From Thalassotalea sp. 273M-4 (GTDB lineage: Bacteria > Pseudomonadota > Gammaproteobacteria > Enterobacterales > Alteromonadaceae): a DNA stretch of 64,000 nt. Both the position numbers and the translations under genes were made by a program. Location: assembly GCF_041410465.1 (NCBI RefSeq), contig NZ_CP166961.1:1364001-1428000 (forward strand), given 5' to 3'. This document shows positions 18,736 to 27,923 of the stretch, piece after piece. Under the pieces are notes generated by a model. That model saw only the letters and a program-made list of their open reading frames with translations, was not told the DNA's origin and did not search any database. Numbering within the stretch: position 1 is the first letter of the stretch; every line of letters begins with the position of its first letter.

Positions 18736-19356
18736 TTAAGTTGAAAAGTGAGTATTTATACGATTTTGTTTGACCTTATTAAATAAAGCCAAAACTATGG
18801 TAAATAGCAGGCCACCTAAAGCGCCCCACATATGAGCGTCAATGGCGACGTTAGCGTTAATTAAGACTTCCACATCGGCGCTGGCGCCATAAATTTGCTC
18901 ATAAATGACCTTTACCCAAACGCCAATAAACAATAAATATCCCGAGCGCCAACCTTTTTGTATATCGCATATCGCGCCCCACACAAATAAACCGTGTAAA
19001 ACGCCAGATAAGCCGACATAGCGAACAATATCAGGGCTATAAAAGTAAATCCCCAAAGCGCAAACCAGGGCAGAGGTCAGTAGGGCCAGAAAATAATGCA
19101 AATGACTGTAATGATCGCCATGCAATGCCCAAAGCATGGTTAAACCGGCTAAATTCAACAGTAAATGATTAAAATTGGTATGAACAAAATGCGCTGTAAA
19201 GAGACGCCATAGTTCAGCGCTATTGACCAGATTTTTGTCGTAAATAAGCCCACTTTCAAAGTAGGGCGCAAACAGGTACACCAGCAGAGATAAGGATAAA
19301 ACAATAAGCGGTAACACGAGTGCTTGCCTAGAAATGGGTAATGACAACTTCAACAT
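18736..19356 (-). CDS. rrtA: Rhombosortase
   Basis: Intramembrane serine protease of 206 residues in the rhomboid superfamily, subtype rhombosortase, which processes proteins carrying a C-terminal GlyGly-CTERM sorting signal. About six hydrophobic helices are visible. Signature positions are HFVHTNFNHLLLN (residues 56-68), the nucleophile S117 in GLSGVLHG, and the catalytic H175 in AIDAHMWGALGG. The pattern fits rhombosortase better than GlpG: short length, HG after the serine motif, and YEQIYG before the final His. It is divergent from tapT, with about 60 bases between them. No GlyGly-CTERM substrate is encoded in the window. Confidence 0.9.
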   Translation of the reverse strand: MLKLSLPISRQALVLPLIVLSLSLLVYLFAPYFESGLIYDKNLVNSAELWRLFTAHFVHTNFNHLLLNLAGLTMLWALHGDHYSHLHYFLALLTSALVCALGIYFYSPDIVRYVGLSGVLHGLFVWGAICDIQKGWRSGYLLFIGVWVKVIYEQIYGASADVEVLINANVAIDAHMWGALGGLLFTIVLALFNKVKQNRINTHFST

Positions 19357-19416
19357 AAAAGGAATTCAACTTATACTGTGTGTTCTTTTTTCTCTTAAAC
19401 GAGTATTGATATACAA

Positions 19417-20007
19417 ATGAGCAGACAGTATTGCACAAGGTGTGAACGACCGCTAGTCACATGCATTTGCCAATTCGCTTGTCAGGTTAAAAATCAGGTA
19501 GAGGTTTGGTTTTTACAACACCCTTCTGAAGTGAATAAAGTAAAGGGGACGGCGAAATTAGCCAGCCTTTGTCTTGATAAGTGTAAAATCATCGTCGGTG
19601 AAAACTTTAGTCATAACCCCGAATTAAACGCAAAAATTGACGACCCCAATACCAACGTGGTTTTATTGTATCCAGATGACGAGGCGCTAAAGGTTAGTCC
19701 AATGGACGTGCCAACGCAACAACAAACCTTGCTGTTGATTCTCGATGGTACGTGGAAAAAAGCCTATAAAATGTTTCAACTTTCGAGCAATTTACATAAT
19801 TTGGCGAAATTAACATTAGCAAGTGATATTACCAGTGAATATATTATTCGCAAACACCATAAAGCAACCGATGTATCTAGCTTTGAAGCCACCGTTCATG
19901 CGTTGACAGCACTTGAAAACAGCCAACAAAAATATGCGCCAATGCACGATAGTTTTGCATTATTTAACCAATTTCAATTAACATTGAGCAAGCAACATTC
20001 ACCTTAG
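19417..20007 (+). CDS. tapT: tRNA-uridine aminocarboxypropyltransferase (DTW domain)
   Basis: Enzyme of 196 residues that transfers the 3-amino-3-carboxypropyl group of S-adenosylmethionine to uridine 47 of tRNA (acp3U47), as shown for E. coli TapT/YfiP. The family-defining D-x-T-W motif is at D110-W113 in LLILDGTWKKAYKM. Four cysteines near the N-terminus (CTRCERPLVTCIC) are conserved and probably bind zinc. The C-terminal TDVSSFEATVHAL matches the family's SsxEA region. It shares a short divergent promoter region with rhombosortase. Confidence 0.92.
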   Translation: MSRQYCTRCERPLVTCICQFACQVKNQVEVWFLQHPSEVNKVKGTAKLASLCLDKCKIIVGENFSHNPELNAKIDDPNTNVVLLYPDDEALKVSPMDVPTQQQTLLLILDGTWKKAYKMFQLSSNLHNLAKLTLASDITSEYIIRKHHKATDVSSFEATVHALTALENSQQKYAPMHDSFALFNQFQLTLSKQHSP

Positions 20008-20091
20008 ATGTGGCTTGACCACGTTAAGTTTACTAACACCTTAAATTTTTAAAGTACGTATCCAGTACATTACATAGGGATTTGCCAGAGT

Positions 20092-21864
20092 ATGTTTGTA
20101 TCTTCCCCAGTGACATATCGATTAATCATCATTAGTTTTGCTGTTTTACTGACCGCTTGTTCTGTTTTAAGTGACAAAAACAAAGTACAAAGGGAAATAA
20201 GAGAGCCTGAAGCCGCGACCGGTTTACAACAAGCAAAAGCGAAAGTTGGTGAAAGGTTTTTAGTGGCAGCAGCTAACCCATACGCCAGTGAAGCCGGACG
20301 ACAAATATTAGCTCGCGGTGGTAGCGCAATTGATGCAGCAATTGCCGTGCAACTTACCTTAACATTGGTTGAACCTCAATCCTCTGGCATTGGTGGAGGC
20401 GCATTTTTACTTTATTACGACAATAAACATAATCACCTAACCACATTTGATGGACGCGAACAGGCACCGGCAAAGGCTAACCAAAACCTTTTTTTAAAGC
20501 CCGATGGAACCCCCGTTAAATGGATTGATGCCGTTGTTGGTGGTCGAAGTGTCGGCGTTCCTGGGGTGTTAAAAGCGTTAGAGCAAGCGCATAAAAAATA
20601 TGGCACATTGCCATGGCAAAGCCTATTTGACTACCCCATAAAGTTGGCCACAGAAGGTTTTGTGGTATCACCTAGATTGGCAAAATTAATCGCTATGTCC
20701 TTTAACCCAGGGGTGAAAAAGTTAAAACCTGCAGCTGATTATTTCTTTCCGAATGGTGAAGCACTTAAAGCGGGAACCTTGTTGAAAAATCCTGAACTTG
20801 CTCGGGTTTATCAAGCGATTGCGCTTCAAGGGAGTAAGGTTTTTTATACTGGTTGGATAGCCAAAGACATTGTTCAAGCTGTGCAAAATACCAGCATCGC
20901 GCCAGGGGTTTTATCATTGGAAGATATGGCGAATTACCAAGCACGAGAAGTTGCACCTGTATGTGGTGCGTATCGACTTTATCAAGTGTGTGGGATGGCT
21001 CCACCTAGCTCTGGTGGTGTTGCAGTGTTGCAAATATTAAAACAATTAGAACCATATAACCTAGCAAGCTTTGCTTCAAATGACTTGCAATCGGTCCATT
21101 TGTTTACTCAGAGCTCACGTTTAGCCTTTGCTGATAGAGCCAGGTATCTTGCAGATCCGACGTTTGTTGATGTTCCTGTCGGTCAGTTACTAAATCCGCA
21201 GTACCTAAATTTTCGATCTGGCTTAATAAAACCAAATGCCGATATGGGGGAGGCCGTTGCAGGTGAGTTTGCTCATGTCATCGCGCAAGCGGATGATGAT
21301 GCCATTGAAATGCCATCAACTTCACACATTTCCATTGTCGATGCTAACTCAAATGCTGTTTCAATGACGACCTCGATAGAAATGGCTTTTGGCTCAGCGG
21401 TTTTGGTCAACGGCTTTTTGCTCAACAACCAGTTAACCGATTTTTCTTTAAACCCAGTAAAAGACGGTAAAGTCGTGGCTAATGCGTTAGCACCTCATAA
21501 ACGCCCACGCAGCTCAATGGCGCCAACGATGGTATTTAATTCTGACGGTAGTTTACGCTTAGTGATAGGTTCACCAGGTGGCAGTCGAATTATCAATTAC
21601 GTAGCTCAAACGATTATTGCTGTGCTGGATTGGCAATTGGATATCCAAACGGCGATAAACTTACCTAAAATGACCAATCGCAATAAAGTAACCACCTTAG
21701 AAAAGGGTACGGCGTTAGTTGATTTAGCGCCTAAGTTAGAAGATATGGGACATAAAGTATCAATTCGAGACTTAAACAGTGGTATTCATGCCATAGAAGT
21801 CGTTGACGACAAATTGATAGGTGGTGCCGATCCAAGACGAGAAGGTAAGGTTCTCGGTCAATAA
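20092..21864 (+). CDS. ggt: Gamma-glutamyltransferase, lipoprotein
   Basis: N-terminal nucleophile hydrolase of 590 residues that cleaves or transfers the gamma-glutamyl group of glutathione and related peptides. It has an atypical lipoprotein signal (lipobox LTAC, about residue 23), so it is probably membrane anchored in the periplasm. The large subunit contains QSSGIGGGAFLLYY and DGREQAPAKA. Self-cleavage is expected before T410 in STSHISIVD, and the small subunit continues with LLNNQLTDF and SPGGSRIINYV. The length is typical. It stands alone with a long hairpin downstream. Hydrolase versus transferase preference cannot be read from sequence. Confidence 0.95.
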   Translation: MFVSSPVTYRLIIISFAVLLTACSVLSDKNKVQREIREPEAATGLQQAKAKVGERFLVAAANPYASEAGRQILARGGSAIDAAIAVQLTLTLVEPQSSGIGGGAFLLYYDNKHNHLTTFDGREQAPAKANQNLFLKPDGTPVKWIDAVVGGRSVGVPGVLKALEQAHKKYGTLPWQSLFDYPIKLATEGFVVSPRLAKLIAMSFNPGVKKLKPAADYFFPNGEALKAGTLLKNPELARVYQAIALQGSKVFYTGWIAKDIVQAVQNTSIAPGVLSLEDMANYQAREVAPVCGAYRLYQVCGMAPPSSGGVAVLQILKQLEPYNLASFASNDLQSVHLFTQSSRLAFADRARYLADPTFVDVPVGQLLNPQYLNFRSGLIKPNADMGEAVAGEFAHVIAQADDDAIEMPSTSHISIVDANSNAVSMTTSIEMAFGSAVLVNGFLLNNQLTDFSLNPVKDGKVVANALAPHKRPRSSMAPTMVFNSDGSLRLVIGSPGGSRIINYVAQTIIAVLDWQLDIQTAINLPKMTNRNKVTTLEKGTALVDLAPKLEDMGHKVSIRDLNSGIHAIEVVDDKLIGGADPRREGKVLGQ

Positions 21865-21879
21865 AATGACCTGGTGTGC

Positions 21880-21921
21880 AAACCCAAAGTCTATCATTTA
21901 AAATGATTAGATTTTGGGTTT
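21880..21921. terminator. Long hairpin between ggt and the diguanylate cyclase gene
   Basis: Near-perfect inverted repeat with arms of about 20 bases (21880-21899 and 21901-21921, one bulge and one wobble), placed between two convergent genes. No long T-tract follows on either strand, but the position suggests a shared terminator. Confidence 0.6.
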
Positions 21922-21938
21922 AAAACGGCAAATATGAT

Positions 21939-23228
21939 TTAAGCAAATTCTCTGATCACCACTCTATTGCGCCCTTGTCCTTTGGCGTTGTATAAGGCAA
22001 CATCCGCTTCTTTAAAGCAATCTTCAATATTCATAGACGTTAACTTACTCACCCCAAAACTGCAGGTAATGGGAGCAATAAAGTGTTTATGTTGAGCAAT
22101 GATCGAACACAACTTATTGGCAATGTTTATGGCGATCTGTTCACTGGTGTTTTCACAAATGAGGGCAAATTCTTCTCCCCCCCAACGCACAAGATGGTCG
22201 GACTCTCGGGTATGTGATTGGATCAGTTTGACTAAATTAATCAAAATATCATCACCCGCGTCATGACCTAAGGTGTCATTCACTCTTTTGAAATAATCAA
22301 TATCTAGCATGATCAAAGAGCAAGGAATATCGCTATCTTGCTGATGAAGTATTCTATCTAAGATGTCTCGTACACCGGCTCTATTGTAGGCGCCCGTTAA
22401 TGGGTCAACTTTTGCTAGGGTTTCAAATTTATCTTTTTCGATTTTTAATATTCGATTGATCTGATTGAGCTCATTGGCTTTTTGTGTGCTGACATTAAGT
22501 TTTTTACGCAGCTTAAGGGTGCTGATGAAAAAATTAATTATGATGATAAAACACCAAAGCAGAATGAGTGACAAATATAACTGCTCTTTTGATATCCATT
22601 TACCTTTTAGCGATACCGAACTTACTTCAATGATTTCTTCGCGTTCACTGGTGTTATCGCCACTGGAAATTTGGACATGGGTCACATTATTCAATTTTGC
22701 TTCACTGTTACCATCGGCGCGTTCGCCATTGGAAAATAACCACCAAGAAGGCACTGAAAAACTGTTTAAATCTAATGAATACAATTTTGTATTTGAGCCA
22801 GGGTAAATGGTACGGGCATTTGAACGTTTAAATTTGTTGCCGTTGGTATCGAACTCTTCATTAAGCAAGTACAAGATAATGGTATCTTTACTTGAAGACG
22901 TCATCGACAGTTCAACATCTAGGCTGTCATAACGAGTCAAATCCATACCCTTACCAGAAGGTTGTAGTGGCATTAAATAACCACAAAAGGCGAAGGTGTT
23001 TTGCGACCGTTTGAGTTCACATTGAAGTTCAACCTTAGAGTCCCGTATATTGGTTTTACCCGTGGAATTACCATCGTTTATACTGTCGTTCCAGTTAACG
23101 ATTTTGACATCTTGAGCGGGGAATATTTGTAAAGATTTATTCATCCCAAAATTCTGCCAAAATATCAAGGATATTGACACTAAGGCTAAGGCGGGAAAAA
23201 GGTGTTCAGGGGTGAATGCTTTTCTCAT
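21939..23228 (-). CDS. Membrane diguanylate cyclase with periplasmic sensor domain
   Basis: Protein of 429 residues that makes cyclic di-GMP. Order: transmembrane helix 1 (about residues 10-28), a periplasmic domain of about 185 residues, transmembrane helix 2 (LYLSLILLWCFIIIINFFIS), a short coiled coil, and a GGEEF domain in the last 165 residues. The active site WGGEEF is at 349-354. The allosteric inhibitory site RESD lies exactly five residues upstream, so product inhibition is likely. The periplasmic domain is beta-rich with several Asn/Ser segments and resembles a carbohydrate-binding fold in composition, but I do not recognise it. It converges with ggt. Confidence 0.93.
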   Translation of the reverse strand: MRKAFTPEHLFPALALVSISLIFWQNFGMNKSLQIFPAQDVKIVNWNDSINDGNSTGKTNIRDSKVELQCELKRSQNTFAFCGYLMPLQPSGKGMDLTRYDSLDVELSMTSSSKDTIILYLLNEEFDTNGNKFKRSNARTIYPGSNTKLYSLDLNSFSVPSWWLFSNGERADGNSEAKLNNVTHVQISSGDNTSEREEIIEVSSVSLKGKWISKEQLYLSLILLWCFIIIINFFISTLKLRKKLNVSTQKANELNQINRILKIEKDKFETLAKVDPLTGAYNRAGVRDILDRILHQQDSDIPCSLIMLDIDYFKRVNDTLGHDAGDDILINLVKLIQSHTRESDHLVRWGGEEFALICENTSEQIAINIANKLCSIIAQHKHFIAPITCSFGVSKLTSMNIEDCFKEADVALYNAKGQGRNRVVIREFA

Positions 23229-23333
23229 AACCGTATACTACTTACATGGTTAAAGTCTTTATTTATATTTATTATGAATTTACTAGCATAAGGGATGTAA
23301 CATTAAGTTACAATATTTTAATATTGAGATAAA

Positions 23334-23358
23334 ACAAAAAAGCCTCCTAAAGGAGGCT
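23334..23358 (-). terminator. Rho-independent terminator of cysK
   Basis: Arms AGCCTCCT / AGGAGGCT with a 2-nt gap at the apex (in practice a 4-nt loop), followed by six T residues on the minus strand. It sits 24 bases past the cysK stop. Confidence 0.92.
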
Positions 23359-23381
23359 TCTATTATGTCACAGCGATGTAA

Positions 23382-24350
23382 TTATTGGTTTAATTGCGCA
23401 TCGGTAAAGGTATCTGCAAACAAAGGACTAGAGAGATATCGCTCGGCTGAACTGGCTAAAATAACGACGATATTTTTATTAGCATTTTCAGGCTTCTCAG
23501 CAATACGTTTAGCGGCAACAATGGCCGCACCAGATGAAATTCCGGCTAATATCCCTTCTTCTTTCATTAACCTATGTGCCATCGCCATGGCATCGTCATT
23601 AGATACCCGTTCAACGCCATCAACCAGTGACAAATCGAGATTGCCAGGAATAAACCCAGCACCAATACCCTGAATTTTATGGGGGCCTGGGGTGAGCTCT
23701 TCACCAGCAAGGGCTTGACCGATAATTGGTGAATCTTCAGGCTCTACGGCGATGGTTTGAATGGCTTTGCCTTGCGTCTTTTTAATGTATCTTGAAACCC
23801 CGGTTAAGGTGCCACCAGTACCCACACCCGCGACAAAGATATCGACCTCACCATCGGTGTCATGCCATATTTCAGGTCCAGTCGTTTGTTCGTGAATTGC
23901 GGGATTGGCGGGGTTATCAAACTGACCCAGAATAAGATGCTTATCGGGATCTCTAGCTTTAATTTCTTCAGCTTTTTCTATCGCGCCCTTCATCCCTTTA
24001 GCACCTTCGGTAAGTTCTAACGTAGCACCAAGAGCAATTAACAACTTACGTCGCTCTAAGCTCATGGTATTAGGCATGGTTAAAATCAGCTTATATCCTT
24101 TTGCGGCCGCCACAAACGCTAACGCAATACCGGTGTTGCCACTGGTCGGTTCAACAATGGTAATGTCTTTGGTTAAGGTTCCACGTTTTTCTGCATCCCA
24201 AATCATGTTGGCGCCAATTCGGCACTTTACGCTAAAACTGGGATTTCGCGCTTCAATTTTGGCATAAACATTTCCACCTGTTACTCGGTTGAGCTTCACT
24301 AATGGGGTTTTACCGATGGATTCTGCATTATCTTGATAGAGGTTAGTCAT
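23382..24350 (-). CDS. cysK: Cysteine synthase A
   Basis: Pyridoxal-phosphate enzyme of 322 residues that forms cysteine from O-acetylserine and sulfide. The PLP lysine is K42 in [10 protein letters not shown]. The phosphate/substrate loops [12 protein letters not shown] and [14 protein letters not shown] and the C-terminal GISSGAAI are intact. The length and the start (ATG at 24350 with AAAGGA at good spacing) are typical. CysK rather than CysM is favoured by overall similarity and by the longer C-terminus. It is a single-gene unit with its own terminator; no cysteine regulon neighbours are present. Confidence 0.96.
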   Translation of the reverse strand: MTNLYQDNAESIGKTPLVKLNRVTGGNVYAKIEARNPSFSVKCRIGANMIWDAEKRGTLTKDITIVEPTSGNTGIALAFVAAAKGYKLILTMPNTMSLERRKLLIALGATLELTEGAKGMKGAIEKAEEIKARDPDKHLILGQFDNPANPAIHEQTTGPEIWHDTDGEVDIFVAGVGTGGTLTGVSRYIKKTQGKAIQTIAVEPEDSPIIGQALAGEELTPGPHKIQGIGAGFIPGNLDLSLVDGVERVSNDDAMAMAHRLMKEEGILAGISSGAAIVAAKRIAEKPENANKNIVVILASSAERYLSSPLFADTFTDAQLNQ

Positions 24351-24657
24351 CGTCGATCCTTTGAAATATGCTTTTATAAAGTTTAAATTTCTTATAGTTT
24401 AGTATAGATAGATTACAGGTATTTTGATTGTGAGAAAGGAACTAGACGTTATAACTAATAACCTAAGGTTTTAATGTTTTTATTTCTTATTGGAATATTA
24501 AAAAATAACCATTAACCGACTTAGTCTCGGCTTATAAAAGACACCTGCTGATATTCATATTTCAGTGGTTAAACCTATACTGATAAACACATATGTGCGA
24601 GTTTAAAGATTAGCAACAATCTTAGGTATTCAATCAAGGACAGGCTAAAGAAAAAAT
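24351..24657. other. Divergent intergenic region cysK / RDD gene
   Basis: About 307 bases that should hold two divergent promoters. It is AT-rich and I could not assign a specific -35/-10 pair or regulator site. Confidence 0.4.
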
Positions 24658-26013
24658 ATGAAAAAACTGTTTTTTAAAGCAAAATCAAAACTTAGCGCTG
24701 ATGAAACTCAAGAAATTATCACTCCATTTGCGTTTAAGCTTGATCCCAGTTTATATGGCACCCCCATTGCCGGCCCTATGAAGCGAGGGTTTGCCATCTT
24801 GATTGATCTACTCCTTATTGCGATTTTAAGCAGTGCAGGTGGTGAGTTTCTCGCCATTACACTGGCCATTTTGGCTTTTCGTTATAGCCAAAAGCAACAG
24901 CAACGAGTACAAGAGCTTACGGGTAATAAAGTGAAGGGCAAGAAGCGTCGTGCTTTTATGAGACTCGTTGGTGTGTTCCTTTTGTTTTTGGTGTTAATGA
25001 AAGTGATCCCACCCATTGTTAACCCTCTGATGGAAGATGAGCGCAAAGGAAGTATGAACAATGTTGGTGATATTCATATTGAGCAAAATGGTGAAGAGCT
25101 AAGCAAAGGGTTACAAGTCGGAGCCTTAATTATTAAGACCATTAAAAAAGCATCTGATCTTGCATGTCAAAACAATGTAGATTGTTGGAAACAAGTATTT
25201 GAAGACATACCTGAGCAAGCACTTGAATTTAACCTTGACCAGAACAAAGCCAAAGACTTGTTTAACAGCATTGCAGAGCAAACAGAATTATCTTTAGACC
25301 AAAAAAACAAATTAGTTGCTGGTTTAGAAAGCGAATATTTACGCTTAGTGGCGCAAAAAAATGAGGCAAACAATACAACCGAACAGAAGCTTCAACAGAC
25401 AACTGACACGAGTCCTACTGTGAAACAAGAACAGTTAACCGGCGTTGATGAAGAAATAGTACAAGCAACACAATCGGCAAGTCAGCTCTCAGGGCAAGAG
25501 CCTAAACACCAACCTGTTAAGCAACCCGTGTATTCAATAATAAAGCTTATTCGAGGCATCATCGATGATTTAGGGTTGGGCTTTGGTTGGGCGGCTTTAT
25601 ATTTTACTTATTTTACTTCAAGGTGGCATGGACAAACACCAGGCAAAAAATTATTTTCAATACGGGTGATTCAACTGGATGGAACCGAGCTGTCTCTTTG
25701 GGATAGCTTTGGCAGGTACGGTGGCTATGGCGCGGGCATTGCGACAGGACTATTGGGTTTTTTACAGATTTACTGGGATCCTAATCGTCAAGCCATTCAT
25801 GATCAAATTTCAGCAACCGTGGTAATAGATGATAACAAAAAAGTCGACCCTGAAATCGTGCAAAAGGCGAAATCGCGTTATCTAGCCTCAGTGGCAGAAG
25901 AGCTTGAATTAAAGACCGAACAAGTAAAAACGGGTCAACTAGAACAACCAATAAAGACACAAGATGAACCGGATAATAAGAGTGGAGAAGAAAACAGCAA
26001 AGGTGAAAATTAG
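24658..26013 (+). CDS. RDD-family membrane protein with large internal insertion
   Basis: Membrane protein of 451 residues. The RDD domain is split. The first part (GPMKRGFAILIDLLLIAIL, about residues 40-60) and a second helix lie near the N-terminus. The closing part (GKKLFSIRVIQLDG, then DPNRQAIHDQISATVV) comes after residue 320. Between them are about 190 residues that are hydrophilic, Gln/Glu/Lys-rich and include two cysteines (CQNNVDCWKQ). RDD proteins have been linked to ion or Na+/H+ transport and to accessory roles in other machines; the function here is unknown. The C-terminus is an acidic low-complexity tail. It is monocistronic as far as visible. Confidence 0.85.
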   Translation: MKKLFFKAKSKLSADETQEIITPFAFKLDPSLYGTPIAGPMKRGFAILIDLLLIAILSSAGGEFLAITLAILAFRYSQKQQQRVQELTGNKVKGKKRRAFMRLVGVFLLFLVLMKVIPPIVNPLMEDERKGSMNNVGDIHIEQNGEELSKGLQVGALIIKTIKKASDLACQNNVDCWKQVFEDIPEQALEFNLDQNKAKDLFNSIAEQTELSLDQKNKLVAGLESEYLRLVAQKNEANNTTEQKLQQTTDTSPTVKQEQLTGVDEEIVQATQSASQLSGQEPKHQPVKQPVYSIIKLIRGIIDDLGLGFGWAALYFTYFTSRWHGQTPGKKLFSIRVIQLDGTELSLWDSFGRYGGYGAGIATGLLGFLQIYWDPNRQAIHDQISATVVIDDNKKVDPEIVQKAKSRYLASVAEELELKTEQVKTGQLEQPIKTQDEPDNKSGEENSKGEN

Positions 26014-26206
26014 TGACTACCGCTTTTGCAGAGCACACATTGTGTTTGGTAACACTAAGCGACGCACTTTAATCATAACCGAAGCATTTGTTTAAAGTTA
26101 ATGAAATAAGTCAATGTCTTTTCTCGAATTTCAGAATAATTGTTGGCATAATCAGGGCAAGTGCAAGACACTCTAAAGCAAAAAGTCATGGTCATAGGAG
26201 CGAAAG

Positions 26207-26965
26207 GTGCCATTACACTTAATTGATTTTGTTGCCATTATTATATTTGTTACGTGTTGGGTTGGTTACACCTTTTTCTCAAAAGCCAAAGCCAAAAACA
26301 CCGCTTGTATATCTCGTTGTACCCAACAACATAGAATTTTATGGATGCGGCAAATATTTGATACCGAGGTTAGGGTCGCGCATGCCGCTTTGCTGGCCAA
26401 TTTAGAACGAAATGTTGCATTTTTTGCCTCTACCACCTTGTTCGTATTGGCGGGGGCGCTGGCTTTGTTTTCCCAAGTTGAACAAATAAGAGGTGTGCTT
26501 GCCAGTATAACCTTTACTCGCGAACCCAGTGTTGTCGCTATTCAGATTAAACTATGTTTTTTAATCGGAATCTTTGTGATGGCATTTTTTCAGTTTACAT
26601 GGTCAATGCGTCAATATGGGTTTGTCAATATTATGATAGGCGCGGCACCTTATGAACCCCGAACCCAAAAACCCCATTTATTAAGTTACGCCAAACAGAT
26701 GGCGGTTGCTCAAGATCAGGCAGCACATGCCTATAACTACGGTTTACGTTCATATTATTTTTCTTTGTCGTTGTTAAGTTGGTTTATCGACCCTTTAATT
26801 TTTATGTCTTCATCGGTCTTTGTTGTACTGGTTTTATATCGCCGAGAATTTAAGTCAAAAGCATTAAAAGCACTGCAAAAAGGTATTCGAGAGTTAGAAA
26901 AAGAAACCAGCACCACGTCCCGTAACGAACCATTTAAAGTGCAAAAGAAAAAGGTGGTAGAATGA
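26207..26965 (+). CDS. DUF599-like membrane protein
   Basis: Protein of 252 residues with four or five hydrophobic helices (near residues 5-22, 70-90, 112-135 and 185-210). The segment ISRCTQQHRILWMRQI followed by ANLERNVAFFASTTL matches what I know of the DUF599 family of unknown function. The last 40 residues are charged and cytoplasmic. The start is GTG at 26207 with AGGAG six bases upstream. The stop overlaps the next gene's start by four bases (ATGA), so it is the first gene of a three-gene operon with the GFA protein and the DUF2919-like protein. Confidence 0.82.
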   Translation: MPLHLIDFVAIIIFVTCWVGYTFFSKAKAKNTACISRCTQQHRILWMRQIFDTEVRVAHAALLANLERNVAFFASTTLFVLAGALALFSQVEQIRGVLASITFTREPSVVAIQIKLCFLIGIFVMAFFQFTWSMRQYGFVNIMIGAAPYEPRTQKPHLLSYAKQMAVAQDQAAHAYNYGLRSYYFSLSLLSWFIDPLIFMSSSVFVVLVLYRREFKSKALKALQKGIRELEKETSTTSRNEPFKVQKKKVVE

Positions 26966-27348
26966 GCAAATATAGTGGCGGTTGTCATTGCAAAAAAGTA
27001 CGTTTTGAAGTCGAAGTTGAGCTGCCTGTTGTGTTGCATCAGTGTAACTGTTCTATGTGCATAAAAGTCGGCTTTTTACATTTGATAAGTCCAGCGCACA
27101 AATTTAAGCTGTTAACCGGTTTAGAACATTTGCAGTGCTATACCTTCAATACCCAAATGGCGAAGCACTATTTTTGCCGACATTGCGGGGTTAAATCATT
27201 TTATATACCCAGGTCAAATCCTGATGGTTACAGTGTTAACGCACGCTGTTTAGACTCCGATGATTGGGAGCAATGGCAAACAGAACATTTTGACGGTCAA
27301 AACTGGGAGAAAAACGCTCAGTCACTAGCGCATTTATCTAAAAAGTAA
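26962..27348 (+). CDS. GFA-family (CENP-V/GFA domain) protein
   Basis: Zinc-binding protein of 128 residues in the glutathione-dependent formaldehyde-activating enzyme family. The metal-ligand cysteines are visible in order: GGCHCKKVRFE, HQCNCSMCIK and YFCRHCGVKSF. Family members range from glutathione-formaldehyde adduct formation to uncharacterised carbon-sulfur chemistry, so the exact reaction is not assigned. Translation is probably coupled to the upstream DUF599-like gene through a four-base overlap. The next gene starts six bases after the stop. Confidence 0.88.
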   Translation: MSKYSGGCHCKKVRFEVEVELPVVLHQCNCSMCIKVGFLHLISPAHKFKLLTGLEHLQCYTFNTQMAKHYFCRHCGVKSFYIPRSNPDGYSVNARCLDSDDWEQWQTEHFDGQNWEKNAQSLAHLSKK

Positions 27349-27354
27349 TTAATT

Positions 27355-27837
27355 ATGCATCCTCTTGCCCATTACTCACTGAAAGACTTTGATAAATACA
27401 ACTGCCTAAAATTATCGGTGAGTTACTATTTTCTGTTAGCGTATTTACTTAAAGGATACGTGGTTGGATTGGTTTCGTTTTCCAATTTTAATGATAAGTT
27501 GTCGGTCATTCGTTGGTTTTATCCCGACTCAGAGGCATTTTATCTGAGTTTGGTTATAGGTTTACCGGGCTGGTTTTTTGCCTACCTGTTGTTACAAAGA
27601 AGGCCTGAAGGCAGTTCAATAGCAAAACGCTTTTGGCCGAAGGTGATGTTAATCGCGACTGTTTTGGTAAGTCTCAATGTTGCCTTTTCGTGGGGCTTGT
27701 ATTGGTGGTTAGAACTCGGTGATAAATCCTCCCTTTTAGGGCAAAGCATGATTGGCGTCGTTTTACTTTGGTATTGTAAACAACATAAGCGCGCAAAAAT
27801 TAATCGTACAGAGTTCCCTGAGATGATAGAAGATTAA
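27355..27837 (+). CDS. DUF2919-like (YfeZ-type) inner membrane protein
   Basis: Membrane protein of 160 residues with four hydrophobic segments. The N-terminal HYSLKDFDKYNCLKLS, the VIRWFYPDSEAFYLSL block and the GLPGWFFAYLLLQRRPEG loop match the DUF2919 family that includes E. coli YfeZ. Its function is unknown. It is the last gene of the DUF599-GFA operon, six bases after the GFA stop; no clear ribosome site of its own is visible, which is consistent with translational coupling. A small hairpin with a T-run follows. Confidence 0.78.
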   Translation: MHPLAHYSLKDFDKYNCLKLSVSYYFLLAYLLKGYVVGLVSFSNFNDKLSVIRWFYPDSEAFYLSLVIGLPGWFFAYLLLQRRPEGSSIAKRFWPKVMLIATVLVSLNVAFSWGLYWWLELGDKSSLLGQSMIGVVLLWYCKQHKRAKINRTEFPEMIED

Positions 27838-27864
27838 AGTTAGGTTATATATACAAAAGCAGGG

Positions 27865-27889
27865 TAGGTGGCTCACACCTATTTTAGTT
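27865..27889 (+). terminator. Terminator of the DUF599-GFA-DUF2919 operon
   Basis: Stem TAGGTG / CACCTA with a 5-nt loop followed by TTTTAGTTT, 28 bases after the last stop codon. Confidence 0.6.
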
Positions 27890-27923
27890 TGGCATGAGCT
27901 GATTTTAAGTCGATTGGGTTGCC

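Noticed and set aside
20092..21864. Possibility that the GGT homologue is a cephalosporin acylase
   Set aside because: The catalytic Thr context and the conserved LLNNQLTDF and SPGGSRI blocks fit GGT; nothing favours acylase.
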